A stretch of DNA of 64,000 bases from an uncultured Spartobacteria bacterium (GCA_937901895.1 CALGTD010000072.1:1-64000), one strand, 5' to 3'. Positions 32,420 to 41,881 are shown, counted from the stretch's first letter. Numbers and translations are program-made. Notes: generated by a model not told the origin, from the letters alone.

Positions 32420-33598
32420 TTATCGAACGGCCGGTTCCGATACTGCCGGGGCGGCGGGCAAAGGCTGAATCGCTTTCGGTTTTTCCATCGGAGGCTCGTC
32501 GTCGAGCGCGCGAATCCACTCGCGCCAGACCGCCACGAGCAGGGCCATGAGGACGGGACCGACGAAGAGGCCGACGAGCCCCATTGTTTTTACGCCGCCG
32601 ATCAGGCCAAAGAACGTGGGCAGGAAGGGCAGGCGGATCGGACCTCCCACAAGTTTTGGGCGGAGGGTCTTGTCGACGATGAACAACTCGATCGATCCCC
32701 ACGCGAACAGGGCAATGCCCGCGACGACGTTGCCAGTGACTGCGAGGTATGCGGAGACGAGGGTGAACGCGGTCGGAGCGCCGCCCGGAATGAGCGCCAT
32801 CACGCCGGTGATGACCCCGAGAATGAAGGACGACGGCATGCCCGCGATCTTGTAGGCGATGCCGAGCACGATGCCTTCGCCGATGGCGATGAGGGTCATG
32901 CCGGTGACGGTCGAACTCACGGTCGCGGGGACGACGCGGGAGAAGCGCTGCCAGCGATTCGGCAGGATGCGCTCGCCGATCCGGTCGAGCTGGGCGATCA
33001 ATGCGCTGCCATCCTTGTAAATGAAGAAGAGGGTGATGAGGACGAACACGACATTCAGCAGCACGCTGAGCGCACCGCTGCCTGCGGCGAGAAGCCATCG
33101 GGAGATGCTTGCGATGTTTTGACCGCTGACGAGCTGAACGACTTCGCCCAGGGCGTAGGGCTCGGCGAGATGGCGGCCCCATTCCTCGGCGAGTCTTTCC
33201 CCAACGAGCGGGAGCCGCCCGATCCAGTCGGGCACGGGAATTCCCCGCTGGCTGGCCTCCTGCAGCCAGACGACCGACGCGCGAACCTCCTCGACCATGT
33301 AGGCGAGAAGCAACGCGAGGGGAATCACCAGCACGAGAAGCACGATGCAGAGTGCGATCGATGCCGAGAGGGCGGTGCGCCCGCGGCAGGCGGCAACCAG
33401 CCGCCGGTAGAGCGGCCAGCTTGCGAATCCAATGATCAGCGCCGCAAGGACGGGAACGAGAAATCCGTGAAAGAAATAGACGCCCGCCAGCACCAACAGG
33501 AGCACGAGCCAGCGGACCGTGGTGCTTAGCGGCGCGTGGTGCGATCCGAAGGTATGGGAATGGGCGGGGTTCACGATGGTGGACTGCCGGGGGATCAA
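32420..33598 (-). CDS. AI-2E family transporter (YdiK/PerM-like)
   Basis: Protein of 392 residues. Membrane helices occupy about 27-75, 80-105 and a C-terminal set, with the family motifs IPGGAPTAF and FIVDKTLRPKLVGGPIRLP. The family contains exporters of autoinducer-2, ions or osmolytes, so the substrate cannot be told from sequence. The C-terminus is a Pro/Ala-rich tail. Transcribed alone on the minus strand. Confidence 0.92.
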   Translation of the reverse strand: MIPRQSTIVNPAHSHTFGSHHAPLSTTVRWLVLLLVLAGVYFFHGFLVPVLAALIIGFASWPLYRRLVAACRGRTALSASIALCIVLLVLVIPLALLLAYMVEEVRASVVWLQEASQRGIPVPDWIGRLPLVGERLAEEWGRHLAEPYALGEVVQLVSGQNIASISRWLLAAGSGALSVLLNVVFVLITLFFIYKDGSALIAQLDRIGERILPNRWQRFSRVVPATVSSTVTGMTLIAIGEGIVLGIAYKIAGMPSSFILGVITGVMALIPGGAPTAFTLVSAYLAVTGNVVAGIALFAWGSIELFIVDKTLRPKLVGGPIRLPFLPTFFGLIGGVKTMGLVGLFVGPVLMALLVAVWREWIRALDDEPPMEKPKAIQPLPAAPAVSEPAVR

Positions 33599-33698
33599 GC
33601 GGATCGTGGCGTCATGGGGCCCTCACTGGCAAGTCGAAGGAGCCGGCGCGTCCGGGTCAGCGCTGGGACCCACGCATCCGGCGCCGGCAATGGCGCGG

Positions 33699-34244
33699 TC
33701 AATGTTTTGTCCGTGCCGAGACGGCGGTCTGGGTGGAGATCCGATCGGTCCATGCGAGAAGAAGAGCGGAGATCACGAACGTGAGATGGAGAAAGATCTG
33801 CCACATCACGGTGCTGTCGGAGATCGTGCGCGAGCCGAGTTCGATGAACGTTTTCAGCAGGTGGATGGAGGAGATTCCGATGAGGGCGGTGGCCAGCTTC
33901 ACCTTGAGAACGCCGGCGTTCACGTGGGAAAGCCACTCCGGCTGGTCGGGATGGTCTTCGAGCCGCAGTCGCGAAACGAAGGTCTCGTAGCCGCCGACGA
34001 TGACCATGATGAGCAGGTTGGCGATCATGACCACATCGATGAGACCGAGAACCGTCAGCATGATGTCGGTTTCATCGATTTTTGTGACGTCGTGGAGCAG
34101 GTGCCAGAGCTCGATGAAGAAGTGATAGACGTAGACTCCCTGGGCAACGATGAGTCCGAGATAGAGAGGAGCTTGCAGCCAGCGGCTGAGGAAGATGAGG
34201 TTGCCGAGCGCGGAGACAGAGCGTTCGTGATGCGTGCCATTCAT
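33699..34244 (-). CDS. YqhA (UPF0114) membrane protein
   Basis: Protein of 181 residues with four membrane helices and the family motifs LGLIDVVMIANLLIMVIVGGYE and KLATALIGISSIHLLKTFI. Members are small inner-membrane proteins of unknown function. The length and start fit the family. It has about 127 bp of upstream sequence before the 3' end of the symporter gene. Confidence 0.93.
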   Translation of the reverse strand: MNGTHHERSVSALGNLIFLSRWLQAPLYLGLIVAQGVYVYHFFIELWHLLHDVTKIDETDIMLTVLGLIDVVMIANLLIMVIVGGYETFVSRLRLEDHPDQPEWLSHVNAGVLKVKLATALIGISSIHLLKTFIELGSRTISDSTVMWQIFLHLTFVISALLLAWTDRISTQTAVSARTKH

Positions 34245-34371
34245 ACGATGGACGGGAGGAAAGCGAAAATTTGGAAACGGTCCAGCATGAGTTCAGCAGC
34301 GATCCGGACTCCGATTTCGACGACCCGGTCGGGTGGCTGGGGAAGGAAATCCAGAAACCGGACGGTAAGTG

Positions 34372-36003
34372 TCATTCAGGATCGGGCGAAGGCCGTGCGG
34401 TCACGGGAAACAGCGCGGCTGCTCCGAAGGTCGCGAGCGTGCCAATGAGCACGTAGTAAGGCCAGGCGATGGCGGGCCACCACGCAGGCAGAAATGCGCC
34501 GAAGCTCCAGTTTTGCGAAACAAGGCGGCCTTTCAGCAGGGCGCCGATTTCGAATGCGGGGATTTCCACGCGGCAGAGGACGAGCACCGCGACGATGCCC
34601 AGAGCCATGGCGAAAACATTCGCCCGGTCGTTCCCCCGGCCGGTCGTCAGCACGCCGAGCAGGAAGACACCCAGCAGGCTGCCGTAGCTGTAGCCGAGGA
34701 TGCCAAGCGCGAGAGGGATGATCGTGATGTTTGTTTGCAGCACCGCGTAGGCGGAGAGGGTGGCAACCGCGATCATGAAACCGCCGAAGACGACGGTCGC
34801 GACCCGCGCGGCCGTGACGCCCGCCCTTCCCTCCGAATCCCCCTTCGCGAAGTAGGGTTGGTAGAAATCCTTCACGAAGGAGGTGGCCAGCGCGTTCAAA
34901 GCCGCGGAGGTGGAGCCCATCATCGTTGCAAAAACGCCCGCAATAATGAGGCCGCGCAAACCGATCGGCATCTCGTGGACAATGTAGTGGGCGAAGATTT
35001 CGTTGGTCGCGATGTCGGGAAGGAGCTCGGGATGCGCCTGATAGTGAAGCCAGAGAAGAATGCCCACGGCGAGGAAGGCGAGGACGATCGGGATGTCCGC
35101 GAGTCCGCTCAGAATCAAGGAGAGACGGGACTTCGTCGTGTTCTCCGCGGTGAGCATTCGCTGGACCATGTCCTGATCCGTGCCGTGTGTGGCCATCGTG
35201 AAGAAGGTCGAGCCCACAATGGCCGCAAAAATCGTGTAGGGGGACTCGAGCATCTGTTTCAAAGCCTCCGCGAAGGGCTTGGTGCTGTCCCACCCGGTCT
35301 GGATCATCCCTGCGCCGGGTTGCTCGGCGACGACCTCGAAGAAGCTGGAGAGACCGCCGGGAATCGTGGCGGCGAGTGCAAGGATCGCAAAGACCACCGA
35401 CCCCATCATCAGGCAGGCCTGGATGAGATCGGTCCAGACAACCGCCTTGATGCCACCGACGGCGGTGTAGAGCGTGGTGATGACGGTGACGAACAGGATG
35501 CCCCAGAAATAGGTGGCCAGGGTGACCGGGGCGCCGGGGAACAGGTAGCGCCAGATGACCACAAGAATGACGCCGCCGAGGTAGAGCCGGACTCCGATGC
35601 CAAGCACGCGGGTGATCAGGAAGATCGCGCTCGCGGCGTTTCGAGTCCACGAGCCGAAGCGAACCTCGAGGTATTCGTAAATGCTCTGCACGCGATGCCG
35701 GTAGTAGGGCGCGATGAAGAGCCATGCGATAATGACCCGCGCGATGACGGTGCCGATCGCGAGCTGTGCGTAGGAGAAGCTGCGGGTCTTGAATCCTTCC
35801 GCCGGCGTGCCGAGGAAGGTCGCTGCGCTTGTTTCGGCGGCAACGATCGAGGCCAGCACCGCCCACCACGGGATCGCCCGGCCGCCGAGCGCAAACTCCG
35901 AGAGATTGCTGTTGTTTCGGCCTGCGCGCAGACCGATGCCGACAATGACTGCGAAATAGACGGCAATGACGAATCCGTCGATGAGGAGGGCGGTGGCGGT
36001 CAT
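34372..36003 (-). CDS. Sodium:solute symporter (SSF family)
   Basis: Protein of 543 residues from the ATG at 36003, which overlaps the DedA stop by ATGA; a longer frame upstream lies inside the DedA gene. It has about 13 membrane helices with SSF features, including GGRAIPWWAVLASIVAAETSA near the first helices and GGIKAVVWTDLIQA near helix six. SSF proteins take up sugars, amino acids, organic acids or vitamins with sodium; the substrate is not clear here. Confidence 0.93.
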   Translation of the reverse strand: MTATALLIDGFVIAVYFAVIVGIGLRAGRNNSNLSEFALGGRAIPWWAVLASIVAAETSAATFLGTPAEGFKTRSFSYAQLAIGTVIARVIIAWLFIAPYYRHRVQSIYEYLEVRFGSWTRNAASAIFLITRVLGIGVRLYLGGVILVVIWRYLFPGAPVTLATYFWGILFVTVITTLYTAVGGIKAVVWTDLIQACLMMGSVVFAILALAATIPGGLSSFFEVVAEQPGAGMIQTGWDSTKPFAEALKQMLESPYTIFAAIVGSTFFTMATHGTDQDMVQRMLTAENTTKSRLSLILSGLADIPIVLAFLAVGILLWLHYQAHPELLPDIATNEIFAHYIVHEMPIGLRGLIIAGVFATMMGSTSAALNALATSFVKDFYQPYFAKGDSEGRAGVTAARVATVVFGGFMIAVATLSAYAVLQTNITIIPLALGILGYSYGSLLGVFLLGVLTTGRGNDRANVFAMALGIVAVLVLCRVEIPAFEIGALLKGRLVSQNWSFGAFLPAWWPAIAWPYYVLIGTLATFGAAALFPVTARPSPDPE

Positions 36004-36650
36004 TCGCGGACTGCGGCCCGGCGGGATTCCTGCCAGCCCTTGAACATCTCCCAGACGATCGGAAGCACGGAAACGACGATGATTCCGAGGATCACAATCT
36101 TCATGTTGTCCTGAACGAAGGGAAGGTTGCCGAAGGCGAATCCGGCGCCGACGAACAGTCCCACCCACAGGATGGCTCCGATCACGTTGTAGGCGAAGAA
36201 GCGGCTGTAGGTCATTTTTCCGACGCCGGCGACGAACGGCGCGAAGGTTCGGACGATCGGGACAAACCGGGCGAGGATGATGGCACGCCCGCCGTAACGC
36301 TCGTAGAAGGCGTGGGCCTTGAGAAGGTAGTCGCGTCGGAGGAAGCGGTTCGTGTCACTGTGAAAGACCTTGGGGCCCATCCACGCGCCGATCGTGTAGT
36401 TCACCGCGTCTCCGAGGATCGCTGCGATGAGGAGCAGCGGGGTGACGATCCACCAGTCCATGAGGTTCTGCGCCGCGAGTGCGCCGACGGCGAAAAGCAA
36501 CGAGTCACCGGGAAGGAACGGAGTCACGACCAGACCGGTTTCGCAAAAGACGATGATGAACAGCAACGCGTAGACGAGGGCGCCGTAGGCGGCGATGAAC
36601 TCGCGGAGATGGTCTTCGGCGTGGAGGATGAAATCGATGAGTTCAGACAT
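36000..36650 (-). CDS. DedA family membrane protein
   Basis: Protein of 216 residues. DedA/VTT motifs are present: FCETGLVVTPFLPGDSLLF near the N-terminus and ARFVPIVRTFAPFVAGVG in the middle, with several membrane helices. Recent work ties the family to undecaprenyl-phosphate or phospholipid flipping. It heads a two-gene transcript with the symporter and follows the structured intergenic region at 36795-36854. Confidence 0.94.
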   Translation of the reverse strand: MSELIDFILHAEDHLREFIAAYGALVYALLFIIVFCETGLVVTPFLPGDSLLFAVGALAAQNLMDWWIVTPLLLIAAILGDAVNYTIGAWMGPKVFHSDTNRFLRRDYLLKAHAFYERYGGRAIILARFVPIVRTFAPFVAGVGKMTYSRFFAYNVIGAILWVGLFVGAGFAFGNLPFVQDNMKIVILGIIVVSVLPIVWEMFKGWQESRRAAVRE

Positions 36651-36794
36651 TTTTCGGACGGATGGCGGCGTTCAGGGCTGACAGTGCGCGTGGTTACGAA
36701 TCTTCGAATGCCCGACGGAAGTGCGAACGGCAAGCGCCGGAGTTGCAAGACCGAAAACAAGGAAGACCACGCCCCATGGGATTTGACGTTATGA

Positions 36795-36854
36795 CCCATG
36801 GCGGTGGCCGCGTAAATCCCCGGGTCGGATAAAAACCCGGGCATCCGCCATGGG
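36795..36854. repeat. Nested inverted repeats in the DedA upstream region
   Basis: Outer arms CCCATGGCGG (36795-36804) and CCGCCATGGG (36845-36854) enclose inner arms CCCGGGT (36819-36825) and ACCCGGG (36835-36841). Another CCATGGG-type copy lies nearby at 36775-36780. The inner hairpin has an A/T-rich loop. The whole 279-bp gap 36651-36929 has no gene. It could terminate the FtsK-like transcript or form a leader structure for DedA. Confidence 0.6.
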
Positions 36855-36929
36855 AGACAGGTTTTTGCGGCATTTCAGATCGCAGCCTTCCTGAACCCCG
36901 TCCCGCGAAGCGCGCAGGGTGGGGACATT

Positions 36930-39900
36930 TTACGCCTGTTCTGAAGCGGCCTCGAGCGAGGCTCCGCCGGCGGAGCGGTTTGCGGCATCCTCCAGCCAGC
37001 GGATGTCGGGCATGGCGTAGGGGCGGAAGGTTTCCATCGTGCCGGCGTGCTCGTCGAAAAGAATGGCGCGGTGCAGGCCGAGATCGCCGGCTTTCGGCGA
37101 GTCGATGAGGCTGGCGGAGTCGTTTGCGCTCATCTGGAAAAGCACGCGCAGTCCAAATTCGGCGAGTGCCTTTCGATTGAGGAAGCGGTTCACGCTCGCG
37201 AACGTGTCGATCGACGCGAGGATGTGAATCCCGACCGCCGCGCCTTCGGTGACCAGTTCCGCGAACTGCGCGGACGGTTTCGCCGCAGCGTCCTCGCTCA
37301 TCGAGAAGTCGAATTCGTCCTCGGCGCGCAGCTTGCGGAATCGCTGCAGGCCGTGGATGAGCAGAAAAATATCGGGTCCGGCGGAGTCGCCATCCAGGCG
37401 GCGGTGCAGCTCGGCCGAAAGGTCGGCAAGGATGTCCGTCATTTCGGGAACTCCACCCGCGACGACCTCGTGGCGCGCGGCAGCCCCGACCTGTGTGAGA
37501 AATTCCGCCTCGGCGGTGTCGGGCGGGGTCTGGTGAAGAAGAATGAACCGTGCGGTCTTCGCAGGATACTGGGCGGAGAGCGCGAGCAGGGACGTGCCGA
37601 GCATGACGAGCGCGGTCTCGTCGCGCTGACCGATGATGAGGAGGTGCGCGCCGCTCTGCCGCGGCAGGGAGATTTCGGTGGGTCCCTTGATCGAATTGGG
37701 AGCGCCCAGCCAGGCACGGGGACGCGACGGTCGCGTGGCGGGCTGCGTCTTTAGCACCTTCGCGAGGAGTTCGTTGCCGGCGATCTCTGCGGGGGCGTTT
37801 CCTTCGAAGACAATCGGCGTCGAGTCCATGTCCGGGTTCCGTCCGGCGAGTTCGCGCACGATGTCGAGTTTCCGGTCGCGCTCATCGTCGGGCAGCCAGC
37901 AAACCTGAAATGGACTGTTGCCCTCGATCGCTCCGGCGGAGTCGTTGTAGATTCCCTCGCCCGGGCGGGAGAGCAGGCGTGGCGCGGGATTGTTGTCGTC
38001 CATGATCAGCAACGCGTCGGCTTCGTTGCACTGCAGCGCGATGCGGATGACCATCTGGCCGAGCGTGGTGCGCGCAAGGGAATACGCGCCGCCGAGGGTC
38101 TGCGAGCCGAGGATGACATGGATGCCAAACGCGCGTCCCTGCCGGACGATGCGGTCGAGCAGCACGGATGCCGCCTGGGCGATCGAGTCGTCCTCCACGA
38201 AAAGTTCCTGAAACTCGTCGATGAGAAGGAGCGTGCGGGGCATGGGCCTTCCGCTCTCGCGCTTGTAGCCGGGCACATCCTGCACGCCGAGTTTGCGGAA
38301 GAGATCTCCGCGACGGCGCAGCTCGTCGTCGACACGCTGCAGCACGCTGAGGCCGAATTCCCGGTCGCTTTCGATTGCGACAACGCGCGCATGCGGCAGG
38401 CGCTTCGTTGCGTAGCACTTGAATTCCACGCCCTTCTTGAAGTCGATGAGGTAGAACTCGACCTGCTCCGGGCTGCACGACAGGGCGAGGTTCGTGATGA
38501 TGACGTGGAAGAGGGTGGATTTGCCGGAACCCGTCTTTCCGGCGACCAGCGCGTGCTGGCGGGTGCCCTTCCCGATCGCGAGCATCTGCTGCTTGGTCGC
38601 GCCTGAACGGCCGATCGCGACGCGAAGTTCCGCAGTGGTGTCGCCTTTCCACAACTCGTCTGACGCCGGGGCGATCTGATCGAACGGGACCTGCACGACA
38701 TTCGAGTCGATGCTTGCGGCGCCGACACGCTCGATGAACGCGAGAGCGAGCTCGGGAGGCGGAGCTTCGTCGAGGACCAGTCGCGCGTTGGCCGCCTCGC
38801 GAGCAGTATCGAGGATCAATCCTGTGCGTCCCCCCTCGATGCAGACGCTGTGCGCGCGCAATTCGTTCTCGTCGATGCCGCCGGGCAGCGGCTGGCGGCG
38901 GTCCCAATGAATGAGCGTGTGCACGCCGCAGCGCGGACCACTCGCGAGAATGCTTTGCAATCGGCGAAGGGCGGTTTCGCTGAAGTTTGCGGGGAAGTCG
39001 GCGATCACCAGGAAGTGGAACTTCTCGGCGGTGCTGCCCGCCTGCGCGTTGTATTCGACGATGGTCGGATATTCGTCGCGCAGATACATCTGGATGACCT
39101 TCTCGATGTGCTGGCTGAGCTCTGCGAGGCGTTCCTCGATCTGCTCCGACTGCGTCCAGATGCGGCGGGAAATGAGATTCTCCTCGTAGTCCGCGAGGTG
39201 CATGAGTCCCGCAAAATTCCTGCCGAGACCGACGGGGTCGAAGACTGTAAATGCAAGCTTTCCCGGAGGGGTGGTGGCGAGCAGGCGCAGGATGATCTGG
39301 TTAAGGCACGATGCCAGGCCGTCGGTGAGAGGTTCGCGGGACTCGAAGAGGATTGATCCGTATTCCGGGTAGGCGAGCGCGAGCGGAATGGATGCCTGCG
39401 GTCCGGCCGGCAAAGAAAGCGACGGTGGCGCCGAAAGATCGACATCGAGATGGCCAAACTTCGTGACGGAGAGGAAATCGCGTCGCGGTTCCCACGCATG
39501 CACGTAGTCCCGCGTCCAGTCGGGAAACAGATCGGCAGCGGTTCTGTTCATCTCGCCGACGGTCTGGAGCAGGGGAGTGATCGTGGCGTCCCAGCGCTGG
39601 CGAAGGTCGATCTGCGCAGTCTCGATCTCCCGCTCGAGTGCGGTGGATTTTTCGGAGAATTCCTCGTCGAATCGCTGCCGGTCGGAGCCGGTGAGCGTCT
39701 CGATCTCACGGACCCTTGTTGCGTGAGCAGCCTCGATTTGCTCGAGCCGTGTCGCGAGGAGGCGGTCATTGCGTGCGAGGGCTCGCGACGGCACCCGGGA
39801 AAGTCGCTCGCGCTCGCGCGCTTCGAAGGCGGCCTTGACCTCCTCGGACCGCTCCCATTTGCGGTTGATCTCATCGTCCATCGCGGCGCGCTGGGCGGTG

Positions 39901-40784
39901 ATGGCGTCCTCCGCCTTCTTTCGTGCGGCCAGCGCGTTTTCGCGTAGGCGCTGGATGTCGGCTTTTGCAGCGGAGATTTCCTCCGCGATCTGGGAGGCGA
40001 GGGCGCGGGATCCCGAGCGTCCGGCGAAATGGATGGCGAGAATTGCGAGAGCGGCGACTCCAGCGGCGATCCATACCGGAGTCGAAAGACCCGTCTGCCG
40101 CGTCACGACAAATGCCGTGATGCCGAGAATGGCAATCAGCGCCGGAACGGGGGCGAAGCTGAAGATTTTGGGAATGGCGAGCTTTCGGAACTCCGCGAGA
40201 TCGGTTTCGATCGCGTCCAGTCGACGTTCGATTCCGATGTTCGGCTGCGCCGTTTCAGACGACCGCTTTCGCAGCATCAAGAGGTAGCCGAGGTAGCCGG
40301 TGAAGTGGCTGCGCGCACGTTGCTGGAGTTCGCGGAGACGTTTGGCGTGCGCATCCATGGTGGCGCTGGCTTCAGCGAACTTTGCGTCTGCGGCCTCGCG
40401 CTCGCTATCGAGCCGCCGGGTGGTGAGGAACTCGCGCATCTGCAGAGCGCCGACCCATCGCTCGCGTTCGTCCTGTGCGCGGCGGGGGAGGGTGCGCACC
40501 GCTTCGCGCGTCAGGCGGTCGATCCGCTCCCGTCGATGCGCGTGGATGGAAATGGCGCGGTCTTTCGCGGCGGTGAAGGATGCCTCCTCTTCGGCGGTTA
40601 GCCTGGCGGATTGTTCTTCGAGCCGGGTCGCAGCGTCGGTCCTTGCGCGCTGGAGAGTCCAGCGCTGCTCCCGTGCACGACGGGTCTGCTCCGATTCCTC
40701 GGCGGAGAATGCCGAGAGGGCTCGGTTGATCTGTTCGAGGAGTTCGAGACCGCGGGAGACGGAGAGGCTTCGGGGATCACTCAC
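36930..40784 (-). CDS. FtsK/SpoIIIE (EssC-like) ATPase of a WXG100-linked secretion module
   Basis: Protein of 1284 residues starting at GTG. N-terminal coiled coil (about 10-170), two membrane helices (about 208-227 and 236-254), a second coiled coil (about 260-400), then three consecutive ATPase-like modules. Only the central one is canonical: Walker A GKTGSGKST at 749-757 and Walker B LLLIDE at 852-857, with the FtsK stretch LIDFKKGVEFK between. The first (about 480-690) and third (about 1020-1240) lack a P-loop. This tandem arrangement is that of EssC/EccC motors of type VII secretion; the N-terminal FHA domains of EssC are absent. It overlaps the 70-residue WXG-like gene by 8 bp. Confidence 0.88.
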   Translation of the reverse strand: MSDPRSLSVSRGLELLEQINRALSAFSAEESEQTRRAREQRWTLQRARTDAATRLEEQSARLTAEEEASFTAAKDRAISIHAHRRERIDRLTREAVRTLPRRAQDERERWVGALQMREFLTTRRLDSEREAADAKFAEASATMDAHAKRLRELQQRARSHFTGYLGYLLMLRKRSSETAQPNIGIERRLDAIETDLAEFRKLAIPKIFSFAPVPALIAILGITAFVVTRQTGLSTPVWIAAGVAALAILAIHFAGRSGSRALASQIAEEISAAKADIQRLRENALAARKKAEDAITAQRAAMDDEINRKWERSEEVKAAFEARERERLSRVPSRALARNDRLLATRLEQIEAAHATRVREIETLTGSDRQRFDEEFSEKSTALEREIETAQIDLRQRWDATITPLLQTVGEMNRTAADLFPDWTRDYVHAWEPRRDFLSVTKFGHLDVDLSAPPSLSLPAGPQASIPLALAYPEYGSILFESREPLTDGLASCLNQIILRLLATTPPGKLAFTVFDPVGLGRNFAGLMHLADYEENLISRRIWTQSEQIEERLAELSQHIEKVIQMYLRDEYPTIVEYNAQAGSTAEKFHFLVIADFPANFSETALRRLQSILASGPRCGVHTLIHWDRRQPLPGGIDENELRAHSVCIEGGRTGLILDTAREAANARLVLDEAPPPELALAFIERVGAASIDSNVVQVPFDQIAPASDELWKGDTTAELRVAIGRSGATKQQMLAIGKGTRQHALVAGKTGSGKSTLFHVIITNLALSCSPEQVEFYLIDFKKGVEFKCYATKRLPHARVVAIESDREFGLSVLQRVDDELRRRGDLFRKLGVQDVPGYKRESGRPMPRTLLLIDEFQELFVEDDSIAQAASVLLDRIVRQGRAFGIHVILGSQTLGGAYSLARTTLGQMVIRIALQCNEADALLIMDDNNPAPRLLSRPGEGIYNDSAGAIEGNSPFQVCWLPDDERDRKLDIVRELAGRNPDMDSTPIVFEGNAPAEIAGNELLAKVLKTQPATRPSRPRAWLGAPNSIKGPTEISLPRQSGAHLLIIGQRDETALVMLGTSLLALSAQYPAKTARFILLHQTPPDTAEAEFLTQVGAAARHEVVAGGVPEMTDILADLSAELHRRLDGDSAGPDIFLLIHGLQRFRKLRAEDEFDFSMSEDAAAKPSAQFAELVTEGAAVGIHILASIDTFASVNRFLNRKALAEFGLRVLFQMSANDSASLIDSPKAGDLGLHRAILFDEHAGTMETFRPYAMPDIRWLEDAANRSAGGASLEAASEQA

Positions 40785-40989
40785 ACTCGTTCCGGATTTG
40801 GCGAAGGCATTTGTCGAGATCCTCCATCGCTTCCACCGATCGGGCGACCAGTGCGGGGAGTGCGTCGAGATACTCCCGTTGAAACTCAGCGGCTTTTGCG
40901 TCGCGCCAATGGAGTTTTGTGTCCTCCCAGCCGGCGGACAGTTCCCTGGTAATCTGGGAAAGTGCGGATGCGGCGGTGCGGACGCTCAT
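40777..40989 (-). CDS. Short WXG-like helical protein
   Basis: Protein of 70 residues, almost entirely helical, with Trp21 and a W28-R-D turn followed by AKAAEFQREY. This resembles the WxG turn and second helix of WXG100 proteins with Asp in the Gly place. The first helix is shorter than usual. Its start overlaps the coiled-coil gene (ATGA, 40986-40989) and its end overlaps the ATPase gene. It may be a second partner or substrate of the ATPase. Homology to WXG100 is a pattern judgement only. Confidence 0.6.
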   Translation of the reverse strand: MSVRTAASALSQITRELSAGWEDTKLHWRDAKAAEFQREYLDALPALVARSVEAMEDLDKCLRQIRNECE

Positions 40990-41522
40990 GGTGCGTCCTC
41001 CACGGACTCTTCGGAGTTGCCCGGTGCGGCGGAGGAATTGGGTGAATCCGTCGCGATGCGTGTTTCCGCGTAGGCCTCGAGCGCGCGCTGCGCCTCGGAG
41101 AGAAAGGCGATGGCGCGTGGCATGTCATGCTCGAGAACGGTTCGAAGTGCACCGAACTGCTTTGCGAGCGGATCCACGACGAGGTCGAAATTCCGGTCCC
41201 AGTGTTTCACGCGGCGCATCTTTTCCTCAGCTTCATGCATCGCGCGACGGGCGCGTGTCACTGCGACCTCCTGGGCGGCGGTGGCGGTGCGCAACGAGGA
41301 CATTCGCGCGCCCATGAGTTCCTGGATGGCCTGATCGAGCTTTTTCTGCCGGCGGCGCAATTCGCCCTGCCAGTGCATCCGCTGGTCGTGACGCACCCAT
41401 TGCCGCATGCGGCGGACCTCCCCCGCGGCTTCGTCGAGCGTTTGGGTGGCGGTGGTGGTGAAGACGATGAGTTTTGCCCGCAACGCTCCGAGCGCGCCGA
41501 TGGACGTGACGCGGGCGGGCAT
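40986..41522 (-). CDS. Coiled-coil protein of the WXG100 locus
   Basis: Protein of 178 residues, predicted helical through about residue 155, with an acidic disordered tail. Contains WVRHDQRMHWQGEL near 42-55 and KHWDRNFDLVVDPL near 104-117. No enzymatic motif. It begins one base after the WXG100 stop and overlaps the 70-residue gene, so it is certainly co-expressed. It could be a secreted partner, a chaperone or a structural part; nothing in the sequence decides this. Confidence 0.75.
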   Translation of the reverse strand: MPARVTSIGALGALRAKLIVFTTTATQTLDEAAGEVRRMRQWVRHDQRMHWQGELRRRQKKLDQAIQELMGARMSSLRTATAAQEVAVTRARRAMHEAEEKMRRVKHWDRNFDLVVDPLAKQFGALRTVLEHDMPRAIAFLSEAQRALEAYAETRIATDSPNSSAAPGNSEESVEDAP

Positions 41523-41523
41523 G

Positions 41524-41796
41524 TCAGCGCTGGCTGAGGTATTGTTCGATCCGTTGCGCCTTGCGGAGCAGATAGGGCGCGTGTTTGTCGGAAACCTCGA
41601 TGAATTTCCGGAGCGCCTTCATCGTGCTGGTGAATTCCTCGGCGAACTTCTCGTGCTCCTGATCCTGCCACGTGTCGCCGAGCGCTGCGAACCGCGCCTG
41701 CAACGAGGCGGCGCGAACCTGCATGTCCTGGTTGAAGCGCTTGAGTTCCGTCGCGAAGCGGCGCACCTCCTCGGGGTCCATGATTGCCTGTGCCAT
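41524..41796 (-). CDS. WXG100-family protein
   Basis: Protein of 90 residues from the ATG at 41796; a longer frame upstream overlaps non-coding, Arg/Ser-rich sequence. It has two helices joined by a W43-Q-D turn (GDTWQDQEHEKFAEEF). Length and Trp position match WXG100 (ESAT-6-like) proteins, with Asp instead of the usual Gly. WXG100 proteins are small helical-hairpin dimers exported by EssC-type ATPases. First gene of the four-gene module that ends with the FtsK/EssC-like ATPase. The C-terminal YxxxD/E export signal is not obvious. Confidence 0.8.
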   Translation of the reverse strand: MAQAIMDPEEVRRFATELKRFNQDMQVRAASLQARFAALGDTWQDQEHEKFAEEFTSTMKALRKFIEVSDKHAPYLLRKAQRIEQYLSQR

Positions 41797-41881
41797 GACG
41801 GTGCTTTCTGGGGATGAGGTTTCCAGGGCGCGGAAGCGGACCCCTGGAACCAGATTATAACACCGCCGGAAAGTTCGGCAA

